Assembly (NCBI GenBank): GCA_013288335.1
Contig: JABDCC010000001.1
Coordinates: forward strand, 1-64,000
Direction of reading: 5' to 3'
Length of the DNA stretch: 64,000 bases
DNA from: Alphaproteobacteria bacterium
GTDB lineage: Bacteria > Pseudomonadota > Alphaproteobacteria > Rickettsiales > JABCZZ01
Positions 34,722 to 43,593 of the stretch are shown here, piece after piece (the first letter of the stretch is position 1; every line of letters starts with the position of its first letter). Both the position numbers and the translations under genes were made by a program. The notes under the pieces are model-generated. The model did not search any database. It was not told the origin of the DNA and saw only the letters and a list, made by a program, of their open reading frames with translations.

Positions 34722-36512
34722 CTATCTTCGTCCGAATAATTTTTCAATGTCGCTCAGTTTCAGCTCCACATAGGTAGGCCGCCCATGGTTGCACTGGCCG
34801 GAGTGGGGAGTTGCTTCCATCTGGCGCAGCAATGCATTCATTTCATCAATGGTAAGTGACCGCCCGGCACGCACACTGCCATGGCACGCCATGGTGCCGC
34901 AGATATGCTCTAACTTATCGCGCAGTGCCAATGCCTCCCCAAATTCTTCGATATCATCTGCCAAGTCGCGAATCAATCCACGTACATCCGAATCTCCAAG
35001 CAGTGCAGGCACTTCACGCACGATAATAACGCCTTCGCCGAATGTCTCAATGATAAGACCGAACCCCGCAAATTCTTCGGTGCGTTTCAGCAAACGCGAT
35101 GCATCTGGTTCGCCCAGATCGACCACTTCAGGAACTAAAAGTTTCTGCCGCGCAATGCCAGTTTCCGCGAGCGATATTTTCATGCGCTCATACACAAGGC
35201 GCTCATGGGCTGCGTGTTGGTCAACGATGACAATGCCGTTTTCCGTTTGCGCAACAATGTAAGTGTTGTGAAGCTGGCCTCGTGCTGCACCCAAACGAAA
35301 TGCCGAATAATCCTGCGCTGCAGGTTCTAACTTGCGCGCTTCCGGTGCTTGCTGCCATTCAGGAATAAGCCGCAAAGCAGCCTCAGCAAGATTGCCATGT
35401 GCGATATTTGGCATAGTGTAAGCAGTGGAATTAGAGGTATGCGGAGTGTAGTAATTTGTGTTTCGCTCACCGCTGGTAAATAACGATTGCGCAGCAAGCG
35501 AAATGGTGGAGGAGGCGCGCTGCCCACCACTTGCAAGCCCTTGCTTTAATGCGCTCACTATCAAACCGCGCACAAGCCCCACATCACGGAATCGCACTTC
35601 GGCTTTTGCCGGATGAACATTTACATCCACCGAGTCTGCGGGTAAATCGAGAAACAATACTACGACAGGATGACGGTTACGCTCTAAGAAATCCTGATAA
35701 GCGGCTTTCACGGTACCGAGTAATAATTTGTCACGCACCGGGCGGTTATTTACAAACAGATATTGCTCGGAAGAGGTGCCGCGATTGTAGGTGGGTAAAC
35801 TTGCAAAACCGGAAAGTTTTATGTTCTCACGGGTGGCATCAATGCTCAGTGAATTGGCGCGGAATTCATCGCCAAGCACATCGCCGAGTCTGGCAATACG
35901 TGCGTTATCGGAGCTCTCGCTGTTATAGCTTCCAAGAATTTTATCATCGCTTGTAAATGTAAAGCTTATCTCGGGATGTGCCATGGCAAGCCGCATCACG
36001 ATGTCTTTTGCCTGGGCAACTTCGGTACGATCGGCGCGTAAAAATTTGAGCCGTGCTGGAGTGGCATAAAATAAATCGCGAACCTCAACCGTGGTGCCGG
36101 GCTTATGCGCAGCAGGGGTCATCTCTTGTAATTCACCACCTTCAATACTTATCTGCCAGGCATCGTTTTTGTTTTTCGTGCGACTCGTAATCGTAAGGCG
36201 GCTTACCGAACCAATCGAAGGCAGCGCTTCACCGCGAAATCCTAAATGTTTAATGTGCAAAAGATCGTCATCAGGCAGTTTGGAAGTCGCATGGCGCTCA
36301 ATGCAAAGTGCTAACTGATCCTTGGTCATTCCGGAGCCATTATCCGTCACTTTAATAAGCGATTTTCCGGCAACTAAAAGTGCCACATCAATTTGCGTAG
36401 CACCCGCATCAATGGCATTTTCCACCAGTTCTTTGACCGCAGAAGCCGGGCGTTCAATTACCTCGCCAGCGGCAATGCGGTTAACGGTTGTGGGTGGAAG
36501 AATGCGAATCAT
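34722..36512 (-). CDS. mutL: DNA mismatch repair protein MutL (endonuclease type)
   Basis: The N-terminal GHKL ATPase domain has AAGEVIERPASAVKELVENAIDAG, KVTDNGSGM and HLGFRGEALPSIGSV, followed by the transducer region with VNVHPAKAEVRF. The C-terminal domain has VIVDQHAAHERLVYERM, which fits the DQHA-x2-E-x4-E endonuclease motif, together with MACHGSVRAG and CNHGRPTYVEL. It should therefore nick DNA itself, as in bacteria without MutH. The 596 residues include a variable linker at about 330-400. Confidence 0.95.
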   Translation of the reverse strand: MIRILPPTTVNRIAAGEVIERPASAVKELVENAIDAGATQIDVALLVAGKSLIKVTDNGSGMTKDQLALCIERHATSKLPDDDLLHIKHLGFRGEALPSIGSVSRLTITSRTKNKNDAWQISIEGGELQEMTPAAHKPGTTVEVRDLFYATPARLKFLRADRTEVAQAKDIVMRLAMAHPEISFTFTSDDKILGSYNSESSDNARIARLGDVLGDEFRANSLSIDATRENIKLSGFASLPTYNRGTSSEQYLFVNNRPVRDKLLLGTVKAAYQDFLERNRHPVVVLFLDLPADSVDVNVHPAKAEVRFRDVGLVRGLIVSALKQGLASGGQRASSTISLAAQSLFTSGERNTNYYTPHTSNSTAYTMPNIAHGNLAEAALRLIPEWQQAPEARKLEPAAQDYSAFRLGAARGQLHNTYIVAQTENGIVIVDQHAAHERLVYERMKISLAETGIARQKLLVPEVVDLGEPDASRLLKRTEEFAGFGLIIETFGEGVIIVREVPALLGDSDVRGLIRDLADDIEEFGEALALRDKLEHICGTMACHGSVRAGRSLTIDEMNALLRQMEATPHSGQCNHGRPTYVELKLSDIEKLFGRR

Positions 36513-36527
36513 TTTTAAACCGACTGT

Positions 36528-36836
36528 TTAAAATAAATTGAACGAGAACGCAGTGACGGCCACAAATAATATAAGTATTCCTATGAGAAAAAAGAGGTCT
36601 GCAATTTTTTCATAGAAAGCAGTCTGGGTTGCCGATCTGAGTGAAATATAAGATAAAAGACAACTACCCAAAAATACAAACGCAGCGACCAAGCTTAATT
36701 CATCTGCCCAGGTAGTATCGCTTTTTCCGGTAATTTTCAGCCCGGTTATCAGAATGAAACAGATGCCAATCAGGTTAGAGGAAGCATTGAGTATGTGGGG
36801 TTGTTTGCCAATGGTCATTGAGCGTACCTCATGCAA
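36528..36836 (-). CDS. Small membrane protein of unknown function
   Basis: The 102 residues contain three hydrophobic helices (LIGICFILITGLKI, SLVAAFVFLGSCLLSYISL, LFFLIGILILFVAVTAFSF). Four bases at its start overlap the end of the ABC ATPase gene, so it may be the partner of that ATPase or simply co-translated. The ABC permease itself would be larger and is not present here. No known family is recognised. Confidence 0.6.
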   Translation of the reverse strand: MHEVRSMTIGKQPHILNASSNLIGICFILITGLKITGKSDTTWADELSLVAAFVFLGSCLLSYISLRSATQTAFYEKIADLFFLIGILILFVAVTAFSFNLF

Positions 36837-37761
36837 CTTTACGGGTTAAATGCTGAAACACATCTTGTAAATCGGCCTCAGTGGTTGCGAGGTCGCGAAT
36901 GGATAAACCAGAGAGGCGAACCTTGTTTAGAATTTCTTCGATATTGGCTTCACTGGGACGATAACTGAGCGCTAAGTCGCCTTCTGCAGTAATGGTAGCG
37001 CCAATATTTTCAAGTATGGGTGGCACTACGGTAAGTGGCAAAGTGAGTTTTAAAATAAGCTGCTTGCTGTCAAATTGACGCATGAGATTTTGTTTTCTGT
37101 CACAGGCAATCACCTCGCCGTGATTAATGATCGCAATCTCGTCGCAAAGCTCTTCTGCTTCTTCGAGGTAATGCGTAGTAAGCAGAATGGTGGTGCCTTC
37201 TCTATTGAGTTTCTTTACATATTCCCAAAGTTGCGTGCGTAGTTCCACGTCGACTCCGGCGGTCGGCTCATCCAGCACGAGCACAGAAGGACTATGCACC
37301 AATGCTTTGGCAATGAGCAGGCGGCGGCGCATGCCACCGGAAAGTCTACGCGAATTAGAATCGGCTTTGTCGGTCAGTCCCATCACTTCAATAATTTCAC
37401 TGGTGCGGCGAGCGGCTTTGGGGACGCCGTAATAACCGGCGGTAATTTCGAGGGCCTCGCGCACGGTAAAAAACGTATCGAGCACTAATTCTTGTGGGAC
37501 CACACCGATGGATTTGCGCGCAGCGCGCATTTGGTTATCAATGTCATATCCATTGATGGAAACTTCGCCGCTGGTTTTGTTGGTGAGGCCTGCCATGATG
37601 TTGATGAGCGTAGATTTGCCCGCACCATTGGGGCCAAGTAGTCCAAAAAACGCACCGCGCTTGATCTCCAAATTGATACCTTTGAGTGCATCTTTGGGAT
37701 TACGCGCCTTACCTTCAAAATAGGTTTTTTTCAGATCTTTAATGGAAATTGCAGCCGTCAT
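36829..37761 (-). CDS. ABC-2 type transporter ATP-binding protein
   Basis: Walker A GLLGPNGAGKSTLINIMAGL, signature SRRLSGGMRRRLLIAKALVHSP, Walker B VLVLDEPTAGVDVELR and the H-loop TTHYLEEAEELCDEIAII define it as a drug/polysaccharide ABC-2-type ATPase (YadG/DrrA-like). About 310 residues with the usual C-terminal extension. ATG 37761 has AGAGGT 4 bases upstream and starts right before the conserved ISIKDLKKTYF. An ATG at 37800 overlapping the mreC stop is in frame but lacks a spaced ribosome site. The permease gene is not adjacent. Confidence 0.88.
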   Translation of the reverse strand: MTAAISIKDLKKTYFEGKARNPKDALKGINLEIKRGAFFGLLGPNGAGKSTLINIMAGLTNKTSGEVSINGYDIDNQMRAARKSIGVVPQELVLDTFFTVREALEITAGYYGVPKAARRTSEIIEVMGLTDKADSNSRRLSGGMRRRLLIAKALVHSPSVLVLDEPTAGVDVELRTQLWEYVKKLNREGTTILLTTHYLEEAEELCDEIAIINHGEVIACDRKQNLMRQFDSKQLILKLTLPLTVVPPILENIGATITAEGDLALSYRPSEANIEEILNKVRLSGLSIRDLATTEADLQDVFQHLTRKVA

Positions 37762-37799
37762 AGTACCTCTATAGGAGTGAGGCTGTAATCTTAAGGCCA

Positions 37800-38630
37800 T
37801 TACTCGGAGAAATCAACCACGCTTACATATTCTAAGCGATACCAGTCTACATACGGTTTTACGGTTGCCACGTCTTTTTCAATTTTGGTAACAACACCTA
37901 CGGGAAGCCCGGGTGGCAACACGCCGCCATCACCAGAGGTGACGATTTTTTCGCCAACTTTCAGCACGCTGTTTTCTGGCATATAGAGCAGAGACAATGA
38001 ATCGCCATTGCCGCCACCGGCAATCGAATGTTCACGTGATGTTTCTGACATTACAGGAATGCGCGAATTCACATCGGTGAGCAGCAATACATGCGCAGTT
38101 TTTTTGCCGACATCAATCACGCGGCCAACGAGGCCACTGTCGTTTATCACGGCGGAATCTTCCTGCACTCCCTGATCTTCGCCAGACGTAATCAGCGCAG
38201 AATGGGTGTAGGGGCTGCCAGCATCAATGGCGATGCGCGCCGAGGTGTAGGCGGTTTTGCTGTCGGGTGCAAATTTCAAAAGTGCATGGAGCTTGTCGTT
38301 TTCATTTTTAAGCTCAATAGCTGAGGAGTGCCACAAACGCAGGCGGCTTATTTCGGATTTGAGTGTGCGGTTTTCTTCGCGCATAGTTGCCATTTCATGC
38401 ACCCAGGCACCAACGGAAGAGACGGCATCCATAGGTTTGGCAAGAATTTCCACCACGGGAACCACCGCATCGGATATTTTCATGCGGATGGTGGCGGTGA
38501 TGTTGCTGTTGGTTCTGCTTATAACGATGAGCCAGATGGAAATGGCAAGCAATAAGACGACAGCGATACGTGCAAGGAGGGGCCTGTAAGTAAGGGTAAG
38601 TGCGTGAACTTGCGTATGTTTTTGTCTCAA
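37800..38630 (-). CDS. mreC: Rod shape-determining protein MreC
   Basis: This 276-residue protein has one N-terminal membrane helix (about 18-40), a coiled coil (VHEMATMREENRTLKSEISRLRLW) and the MreC beta-domain (ALITSGEDQGVQEDSAVINDSGLVGRVIDVGKKTAHVLLLTDVNSRIPV, VTSGDGGVLPPGLPVGVV). It anchors the elongasome between MreB and the wall enzymes. The start is TTG at 38630 with AGGGAG upstream. Unusually, mreB is not upstream and mreD/mrdA are not downstream; the next gene is an ABC ATPase. Confidence 0.9.
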   Translation of the reverse strand: MRQKHTQVHALTLTYRPLLARIAVVLLLAISIWLIVISRTNSNITATIRMKISDAVVPVVEILAKPMDAVSSVGAWVHEMATMREENRTLKSEISRLRLWHSSAIELKNENDKLHALLKFAPDSKTAYTSARIAIDAGSPYTHSALITSGEDQGVQEDSAVINDSGLVGRVIDVGKKTAHVLLLTDVNSRIPVMSETSREHSIAGGGNGDSLSLLYMPENSVLKVGEKIVTSGDGGVLPPGLPVGVVTKIEKDVATVKPYVDWYRLEYVSVVDFSE

Positions 38631-38904
38631 AATACAAACTCCCTGAGTAGAGGCCTTAATTTCAAGAATTTTTTATTAATGTTGTTACAAAGCACTCTAA
38701 TATAGTAAATAACCTGCCTGCAAGAAATATTCAGATGTTTCGATATTTCATTATAGCAAAATAATGCCAGTGGTGCAAGATTAGCTCATATAAATGCCTG
38801 CATTTGCGATAGCTTGGTTAACAGCCGGATTATTGGAGGATTTGGGCTTGCGCAATCCGGATAAGTTGCTATAAGTCCACTTCTTATTTCGGGTGCCTAG
38901 CCAA

Positions 38905-39095
<191 letters not shown>

Positions 39096-39268
39096 AACTT
39101 CTTAGTAAAATCAATAGCTTGAAGAAACAGGTGTTGAATATCTTCGTGTATCACATTGGGTTTTGCGATCATGAGCGAGGCCGCCTAATTGGTTGGGCGG
39201 TGAAGAACCAATATTCTCCCAAAGCAGCCAACGACAAGCGTTGTAACATAATTGTAACCTTATCCCGG

Positions 39269-39297
39269 TTTATTTTCATTCTAAAATGAACTATAAT
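39269..39297 (+). promoter_or_regulatory. Candidate promoter of the unknown membrane/acidic protein pair
   Basis: A consensus TATAAT (39292-39297) lies 20 bases before the ATG at 39317. A weak -35 (TTTATT, 39269-39274) is 17 bases upstream. The preceding ATTGTAAC repeats at 39240-39258 may be regulatory. Confidence 0.4.
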
Positions 39298-39316
39298 CCC
39301 TGCGGGGACATTTATA

Positions 39317-40162
39317 ATGCTAGAAGAAACAGCGATTCAGAACCAACCGGGTACAATAAAGCCTCCTCTTAGTTTTTCTGAGAGGGAGATTGCCCGTATT
39401 GGACATATTGATAAGCCCTCAAAAGAAGCAGTAGCAGCAGAAAAAAATTCTGACAAGCAAGTGGGCACAACACAACCTCCTCTTGTCTTTTCTAAGAGTG
39501 AATCTATTCCGCTTGGACTTGCGAATAAGATTTTGCGCAAAATCGCTTATACGGGTGGGTTTGTTTCTTACATCCTCATCGGCTTATCGGGGGTTGCCAA
39601 TAAAAACCCTTGGAGAACAGCATCAGGAATTGGATCTGCCGCCCTCAATGTTACTTCGATGCTTGTGAAAGAAAATGACCAGGCACTTCCCCATACTTCC
39701 ATCCCCGGTCAGATGGTGCACTCCTACCTTCATCCCCAGGAAAATACGTTATTCTTCAATCGATCTGCGAGTTTTATCACGGACGCCCTCAAACTGATTG
39801 CTGGTCTTCAGAGCGGCAGAGATAAGGAAATAAAAGAGGGTGCGTTTAAGATAATAACAAAATCCATAGATATTGCCGGTATGAGCGATCAGGACAGACG
39901 TGAAAGGCTTGCTCTCCATCACAAAAAAGAGGAAAGAAGCCTGCTTAGTAAAATATTTGCAAACCGATGGGTTTCGCTGGGCAGTTCGACAATAGCAGCG
40001 ATACTTCAAGTGCAGCAGGGCCTTGAAGGTGATGGTAAGGGCAAGGACAAAAACATGCTAATCTCGGGCATTCTTTATTTTGTGAACGTTTCAGCGCTGG
40101 CCCTCGATAATCTCATTATGGAATCCAAGATCAAAAAAACTCGCGATGACAAAGGAAGATAA
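39317..40162 (+). CDS. Unknown membrane protein paired with a small acidic protein
   Basis: The 281-residue protein opens with two similar soluble repeats. Both contain GT-(I/T)-(K/Q)-PPL-x-FS-(E/K)-x-E (residues about 11-24 and 51-64), which suggests an internal duplication. Hydrophobic helices follow: YTGGFVSYILIGLSGVA, ASGIGSAALNVTSMLV, SLGSSTIAAILQV and ISGILYFVNVSALALD. The C-terminus is basic (KIKKTRDDKGR). No known domain is recognised. Its last 17 bases overlap the next gene, so the two are translationally coupled. A helix block resembles one in the protein at 27458-29005. Confidence 0.65.
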   Translation: MLEETAIQNQPGTIKPPLSFSEREIARIGHIDKPSKEAVAAEKNSDKQVGTTQPPLVFSKSESIPLGLANKILRKIAYTGGFVSYILIGLSGVANKNPWRTASGIGSAALNVTSMLVKENDQALPHTSIPGQMVHSYLHPQENTLFFNRSASFITDALKLIAGLQSGRDKEIKEGAFKIITKSIDIAGMSDQDRRERLALHHKKEERSLLSKIFANRWVSLGSSTIAAILQVQQGLEGDGKGKDKNMLISGILYFVNVSALALDNLIMESKIKKTRDDKGR

Positions 40163-40451
40163 CAATAGCGAGTTGCCAAGCATGTGCGTTCTGGTGAAGG
40201 GACTCAGTGCATCAGGAGAGGCGCAATATGCCTACGTCGCTATTGCTTTTGATAAATATGAGGAATTTTTGAAAGCTGAAGCAGCGGGCTCATATGACTT
40301 AAGCGCATTTGGAACTATTCTTTGTCATGGTCTCGGAGCAGAGCCTCCCATTGAGCTACAAAAGGAAATGGAAGAAAAATATGACATATCCCATGATTTA
40401 GAGCAGCAAATCATGGATGCATTGGACGCGATAAAAGCTGAGAATACGTAA
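40146..40451 (+). CDS. Small acidic protein of unknown function (copy 2 of the pair)
   Basis: These 101 residues are paralogous to the protein at 529-873. They share MCVLVKG, YAYVAIAFDKYEEF, AFGTIL, G-x-G-AEPP and MEEKYDISHD. It is soluble and acidic, with no catalytic motif evident. The start overlaps the 3' end of the membrane-protein gene by 17 bases. The repeated neighbourhood suggests the acidic protein binds or regulates the membrane protein. Function is unknown. Confidence 0.7.
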   Translation: MTKEDNNSELPSMCVLVKGLSASGEAQYAYVAIAFDKYEEFLKAEAAGSYDLSAFGTILCHGLGAEPPIELQKEMEEKYDISHDLEQQIMDALDAIKAENT

Positions 40452-40516
40452 TCTATAAATCTCTTGACTTGATCTGGCAGGACGGTTGTATTTGTATACA
40501 TCAATCCGTATGCAAG

Positions 40517-41278
40517 ATGAGTCTTATGAGTTTAAAACAGAAAGTCTCCAAGTCGAAGCGTAAAGTACTGGAACTGGTAAAGCAGCCAGTAATACCTGCG
40601 GTAGGGCAGGAAATGAGTAACTACAAATATTTAACTCATATTCTGATATGGAATATCTTTTTTGGCATTGTGTGCATCCCAACCGCCGGAAAATTGATTG
40701 ACGTGTTTGGCATTCCTTTGTCCATCACTATTTATTATTTTCCCTTTATTTATATTTTTGCCGATCTGATGACGGAGGTGTATGGTTACGCAATCGCAAG
40801 GCGGATACTGTATTACACCATTGCAGCACAGATCCTTTCGACCATCGCTTTTCAGTTTGTAGTGTATTATCCACCCTCCGTTGTCATGACCAATAATCAA
40901 TCTTTTGTGGATGTTCTTTCCGCTGCTCCGAGACTTGTTTTCTTTGGCACGATGGCTATGTTTGTGGGAGATATCGTCAATAATTACGTGTTGGCAAAAA
41001 TGAAAGTTTGGACAAAAGGGAAACATATTGCCGCCCGTTTTGCAATGTCGACTCTGTGCGGGCAATTAGTGGATACGGGTATTTTCTATGGGCTTGCCCT
41101 CTGGGGTATGCTGTCTGGTGGCATGCTTTTTAAAAGTATCCTGATGGGAAGCGCCATCAAAATAGGGTTAGAACTTATCCTGTTACCCATCACACTGCGA
41201 GTATCGGCAAAACTTAAAGAACTAGAGAAAGTTGATTTCTATGATTACAAAACAGATTTCAATCCTTTAAAATTATAG
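40517..41278 (+). CDS. VUT family / YhhQ-like queuosine-precursor transporter
   Basis: The family blocks are IFFGIVCIPTAGKLIDVFG, TIYYFPFIYIFADLMTEVYGYAIARRILYY and KGKHIAARFAMSTLCGQLVDTGIFYGLALWG. They belong to the VUT (DUF165) membrane proteins with about six helices. E. coli YhhQ imports preQ0/preQ1 for queuosine synthesis. I choose ATG 40517; the frame is open back to 40469, and ATG 40526 is also possible. The N-terminus is lysine-rich. Confidence 0.87.
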   Translation: MSLMSLKQKVSKSKRKVLELVKQPVIPAVGQEMSNYKYLTHILIWNIFFGIVCIPTAGKLIDVFGIPLSITIYYFPFIYIFADLMTEVYGYAIARRILYYTIAAQILSTIAFQFVVYYPPSVVMTNNQSFVDVLSAAPRLVFFGTMAMFVGDIVNNYVLAKMKVWTKGKHIAARFAMSTLCGQLVDTGIFYGLALWGMLSGGMLFKSILMGSAIKIGLELILLPITLRVSAKLKELEKVDFYDYKTDFNPLKL

Positions 41279-41329
41279 GCACTCAAGTTCCATGAGTGTT
41301 TGGATTGTAAAAACTCCCCGCAATTTACT

Positions 41330-43003
41330 TTACGCTGCAAAGGCAGTGACCTTATCCCGGCCAGACGTTTTCGATTGATACAGCGCCTTATCCGCCTCAT
41401 CGATAATTGAGACAGCATCCGTAGTGTCCTTCTTTAAACTACTAACGCCAATACTGACAGTAATAGGACGATTTTTCCAGGATGCTTCCAGAATGACCTT
41501 GCGAATAAGCTCGGCAGCTTTTAAAGCACCTTCCATAGGGGTTTGAGGCAGGATTACAGCGAATTCCTCACCACCATAGCGCGCTACGCAATCGGAGGCG
41601 CGCGCAGTATTTTTAAGAAGTGTTGCCACTTGTTTTATGACCTCATCTCCCGCAAGATGACCAAATTCATCATTAAATTGCTTGAAGTAATCTATATCCA
41701 GCAGAATAAGCGAAAGTTCATTTTTATAACGCACCGCTCTTAGATATTCCTGCGCCAAATATTCCTGAAAATAACGGTGATTCTTAAGCCCGGTCATGCC
41801 ATCGGTATCGGCAAGTGTTTTCAATGTGTCTTTTTCAGATTCAAGCTGCCCTTTTTGCATTTTAAGCAATTCATTAGACATGCTGAGGTTAGTATGAGAA
41901 TCCCTCAATGCTGCCGAAGCTAGAGCATCGCGCAAGGTTGCCGTGAGTACCCCTGCCATTAATTGCAGTGTGCTAGAATCTTCTTCTGTGAAAGCAGAAG
42001 GCTTGCTGGATGCCACTTTTAATACACCAATCGTTTCTCCTTGTTGGATAAGCGGCACGACAATCATGGAGCGCAGATTCACGGTACGGCATGCTTCTTT
42101 ATCCACGCGATTGTCTGTATCGCTATCAGCGCAGTATAACGGCATAGCTTGTGCGACACACAAGCCTGATAAACTACCCAGTGCTTTAATTCTGAATCCG
42201 ATAAAACGTTCCATAGAACCGCTTACGGCACGGTAAACCATTTCATCGCCTTCCAGCATTTCGATGGCGGCGCCATCGGCATGAGTGATGAATTGTGTGC
42301 GTTCAGCAATAACTTTCATAGCATTTTCTAAGTTAAGCCGCTGAGAAATGATATCTTGCTGAATGTCGACAATCTGTGTCATTCGTGCAGCTATTCCGCG
42401 ATGCATAGTGGCTGTTTCACTTTCCATCTTAAGCAACATTTCGCGCGCACGTGATTCCATGCGAAATGCAATATAAGTAAATATAATAAATAAATAGAGT
42501 ATCGCGAATCCACTTATGAACAATATACGAGTGTGCTCCATCGATGCTTGCCACCGCGCGTCCCGTTCGGTAAGGAGGCGTTCTTCTTCCTGGCGCATGG
42601 TTGAAATATTCTGTGCGATGGCGCTCATTTCATTTTTATTCAGAGAAGCAGAAGCAGGAAAAGATTGATTTGTATTGAGCGAAGAATGTTTAAATACATC
42701 ATCAATTAATTGACGAAGCGGCATAATCCGTTCCTGCTGGTTTGGGTTATCCTTAGTGAGATTGGCAATGGTAGTAAGCGTTTGCAGAACTCGCTCTTCT
42801 GCCTGATTGTTCTCTTGCTCTCTCGCAATTCCTAACTGGCCCGAGAGTATCTCCAGCTGATTCAGCACTTCGTAGGTGTGCGTTACCCATTGCCCCTGTT
42901 CCATCTGCTGGTTAGGAATATTATACAGATAGATGCCAATGATTCCAAAAAACAGAGTCAGTATGGTAATGCCGCCCAAAAAAGACCATCGCCACTTAGC
43001 CAT
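41330..43003 (-). CDS. Membrane GAF-GGDEF diguanylate cyclase
   Basis: The 557 residues contain a first membrane helix (about 8-28), a CHASE3-like helical periplasmic domain (30-150), a second helix (about 153-178) and a GAF domain (about 235-370, FITHADGAAIEMLEGDEMVYRAVSG). A coiled coil leads to the GGDEF domain (about 405-555). The active site is GGEEF (RYGGEEFAVILP) and RASD five residues earlier is an intact I-site. It should make cyclic di-GMP with product inhibition, controlled by an envelope signal. No EAL domain is present. Curli genes 12 kb away are plausible targets of c-di-GMP control, but that link is inference. Confidence 0.93.
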   Translation of the reverse strand: MAKWRWSFLGGITILTLFFGIIGIYLYNIPNQQMEQGQWVTHTYEVLNQLEILSGQLGIAREQENNQAEERVLQTLTTIANLTKDNPNQQERIMPLRQLIDDVFKHSSLNTNQSFPASASLNKNEMSAIAQNISTMRQEEERLLTERDARWQASMEHTRILFISGFAILYLFIIFTYIAFRMESRAREMLLKMESETATMHRGIAARMTQIVDIQQDIISQRLNLENAMKVIAERTQFITHADGAAIEMLEGDEMVYRAVSGSMERFIGFRIKALGSLSGLCVAQAMPLYCADSDTDNRVDKEACRTVNLRSMIVVPLIQQGETIGVLKVASSKPSAFTEEDSSTLQLMAGVLTATLRDALASAALRDSHTNLSMSNELLKMQKGQLESEKDTLKTLADTDGMTGLKNHRYFQEYLAQEYLRAVRYKNELSLILLDIDYFKQFNDEFGHLAGDEVIKQVATLLKNTARASDCVARYGGEEFAVILPQTPMEGALKAAELIRKVILEASWKNRPITVSIGVSSLKKDTTDAVSIIDEADKALYQSKTSGRDKVTAFAA

Positions 43004-43194
43004 CCATTGCTCCTATACAGATTATAAACTTAGGGTGTCTCTAAATGAGACAATATCAGAGATCGATATGATTGTGTATCTCTGAAACAAATTTCAGAGA
43101 AATTCTGTTAATCTTTAAGGGCATTGCGGATTTTACCATTTGTTCCTATGGTAATCCCAATTCATAATGTATTTTTTACTGCGAAGGAGACAAT

Positions 43195-43593
43195 ATGCAA
43201 ACGATTGATAAGGAGGATTTTATGAATACGAATGCGAATACTTATCTTGCCATCTTTCTTGGCAGTAAAACCAATCCGAGAATGGTGGCATGGAATGCGC
43301 TTTCTGAAAAAGAACAGCAAGCAAAAATGCAGCAAGGAATTTCTGCCTGGAAGGCCTGGGTCGAGAAACATCAGGCGTCCATTATTACTATGGGTGGACC
43401 GCTCGGTAAGACGAAGAAAATCACCCCGGACGGCATCAAAGATGTAAGCAACGAAATGGGTGGCTATACTGTCGTGCGTGCCGATTCGCATGAAGCGGCT
43501 GCTAAACTGTTCGAGAACCATCCGCACTTTACCATCTTTCCGGGTGAATCTGTAGAAGTCATGCCGGTGTTGCCAATACCGGGGGGCAGCTAA
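43195..43593 (+). CDS. YCII-related domain protein
   Basis: YLAIFLGSKTNPRMVAWNALSEKEQQAKMQQGISAWKAWVEKH, MGGPLGKTKKI, GGYTVVRADSHEAAAKLFENHPHF and VEVMPVLPI fit the YCII family (ferredoxin-like dimeric alpha/beta barrel). Two starts each have a strong ribosome site: ATG 43195 (GAAGGAGA upstream) and ATG 43222 (AAGGAGG upstream). The domain itself begins after the second. The function in this organism is unknown. Its stop abuts the stop of the convergent MFS gene. Confidence 0.83.
   Translation: MQTIDKEDFMNTNANTYLAIFLGSKTNPRMVAWNALSEKEQQAKMQQGISAWKAWVEKHQASIITMGGPLGKTKKITPDGIKDVSNEMGGYTVVRADSHEAAAKLFENHPHFTIFPGESVEVMPVLPIPGGS

Noticed and set aside
35320..35520. Possible palindromic insertion in the mutL linker
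   Set aside because: The linker is variable in all MutL proteins and the DNA lacks the repeat's head, loop or tail.
37762..37800. ABC ATPase start overlapping the mreC stop (TAATG)
   Set aside because: Spacing to any ribosome site is poor, whereas ATG 37761 has AGAGGT and sits at the usual domain start.
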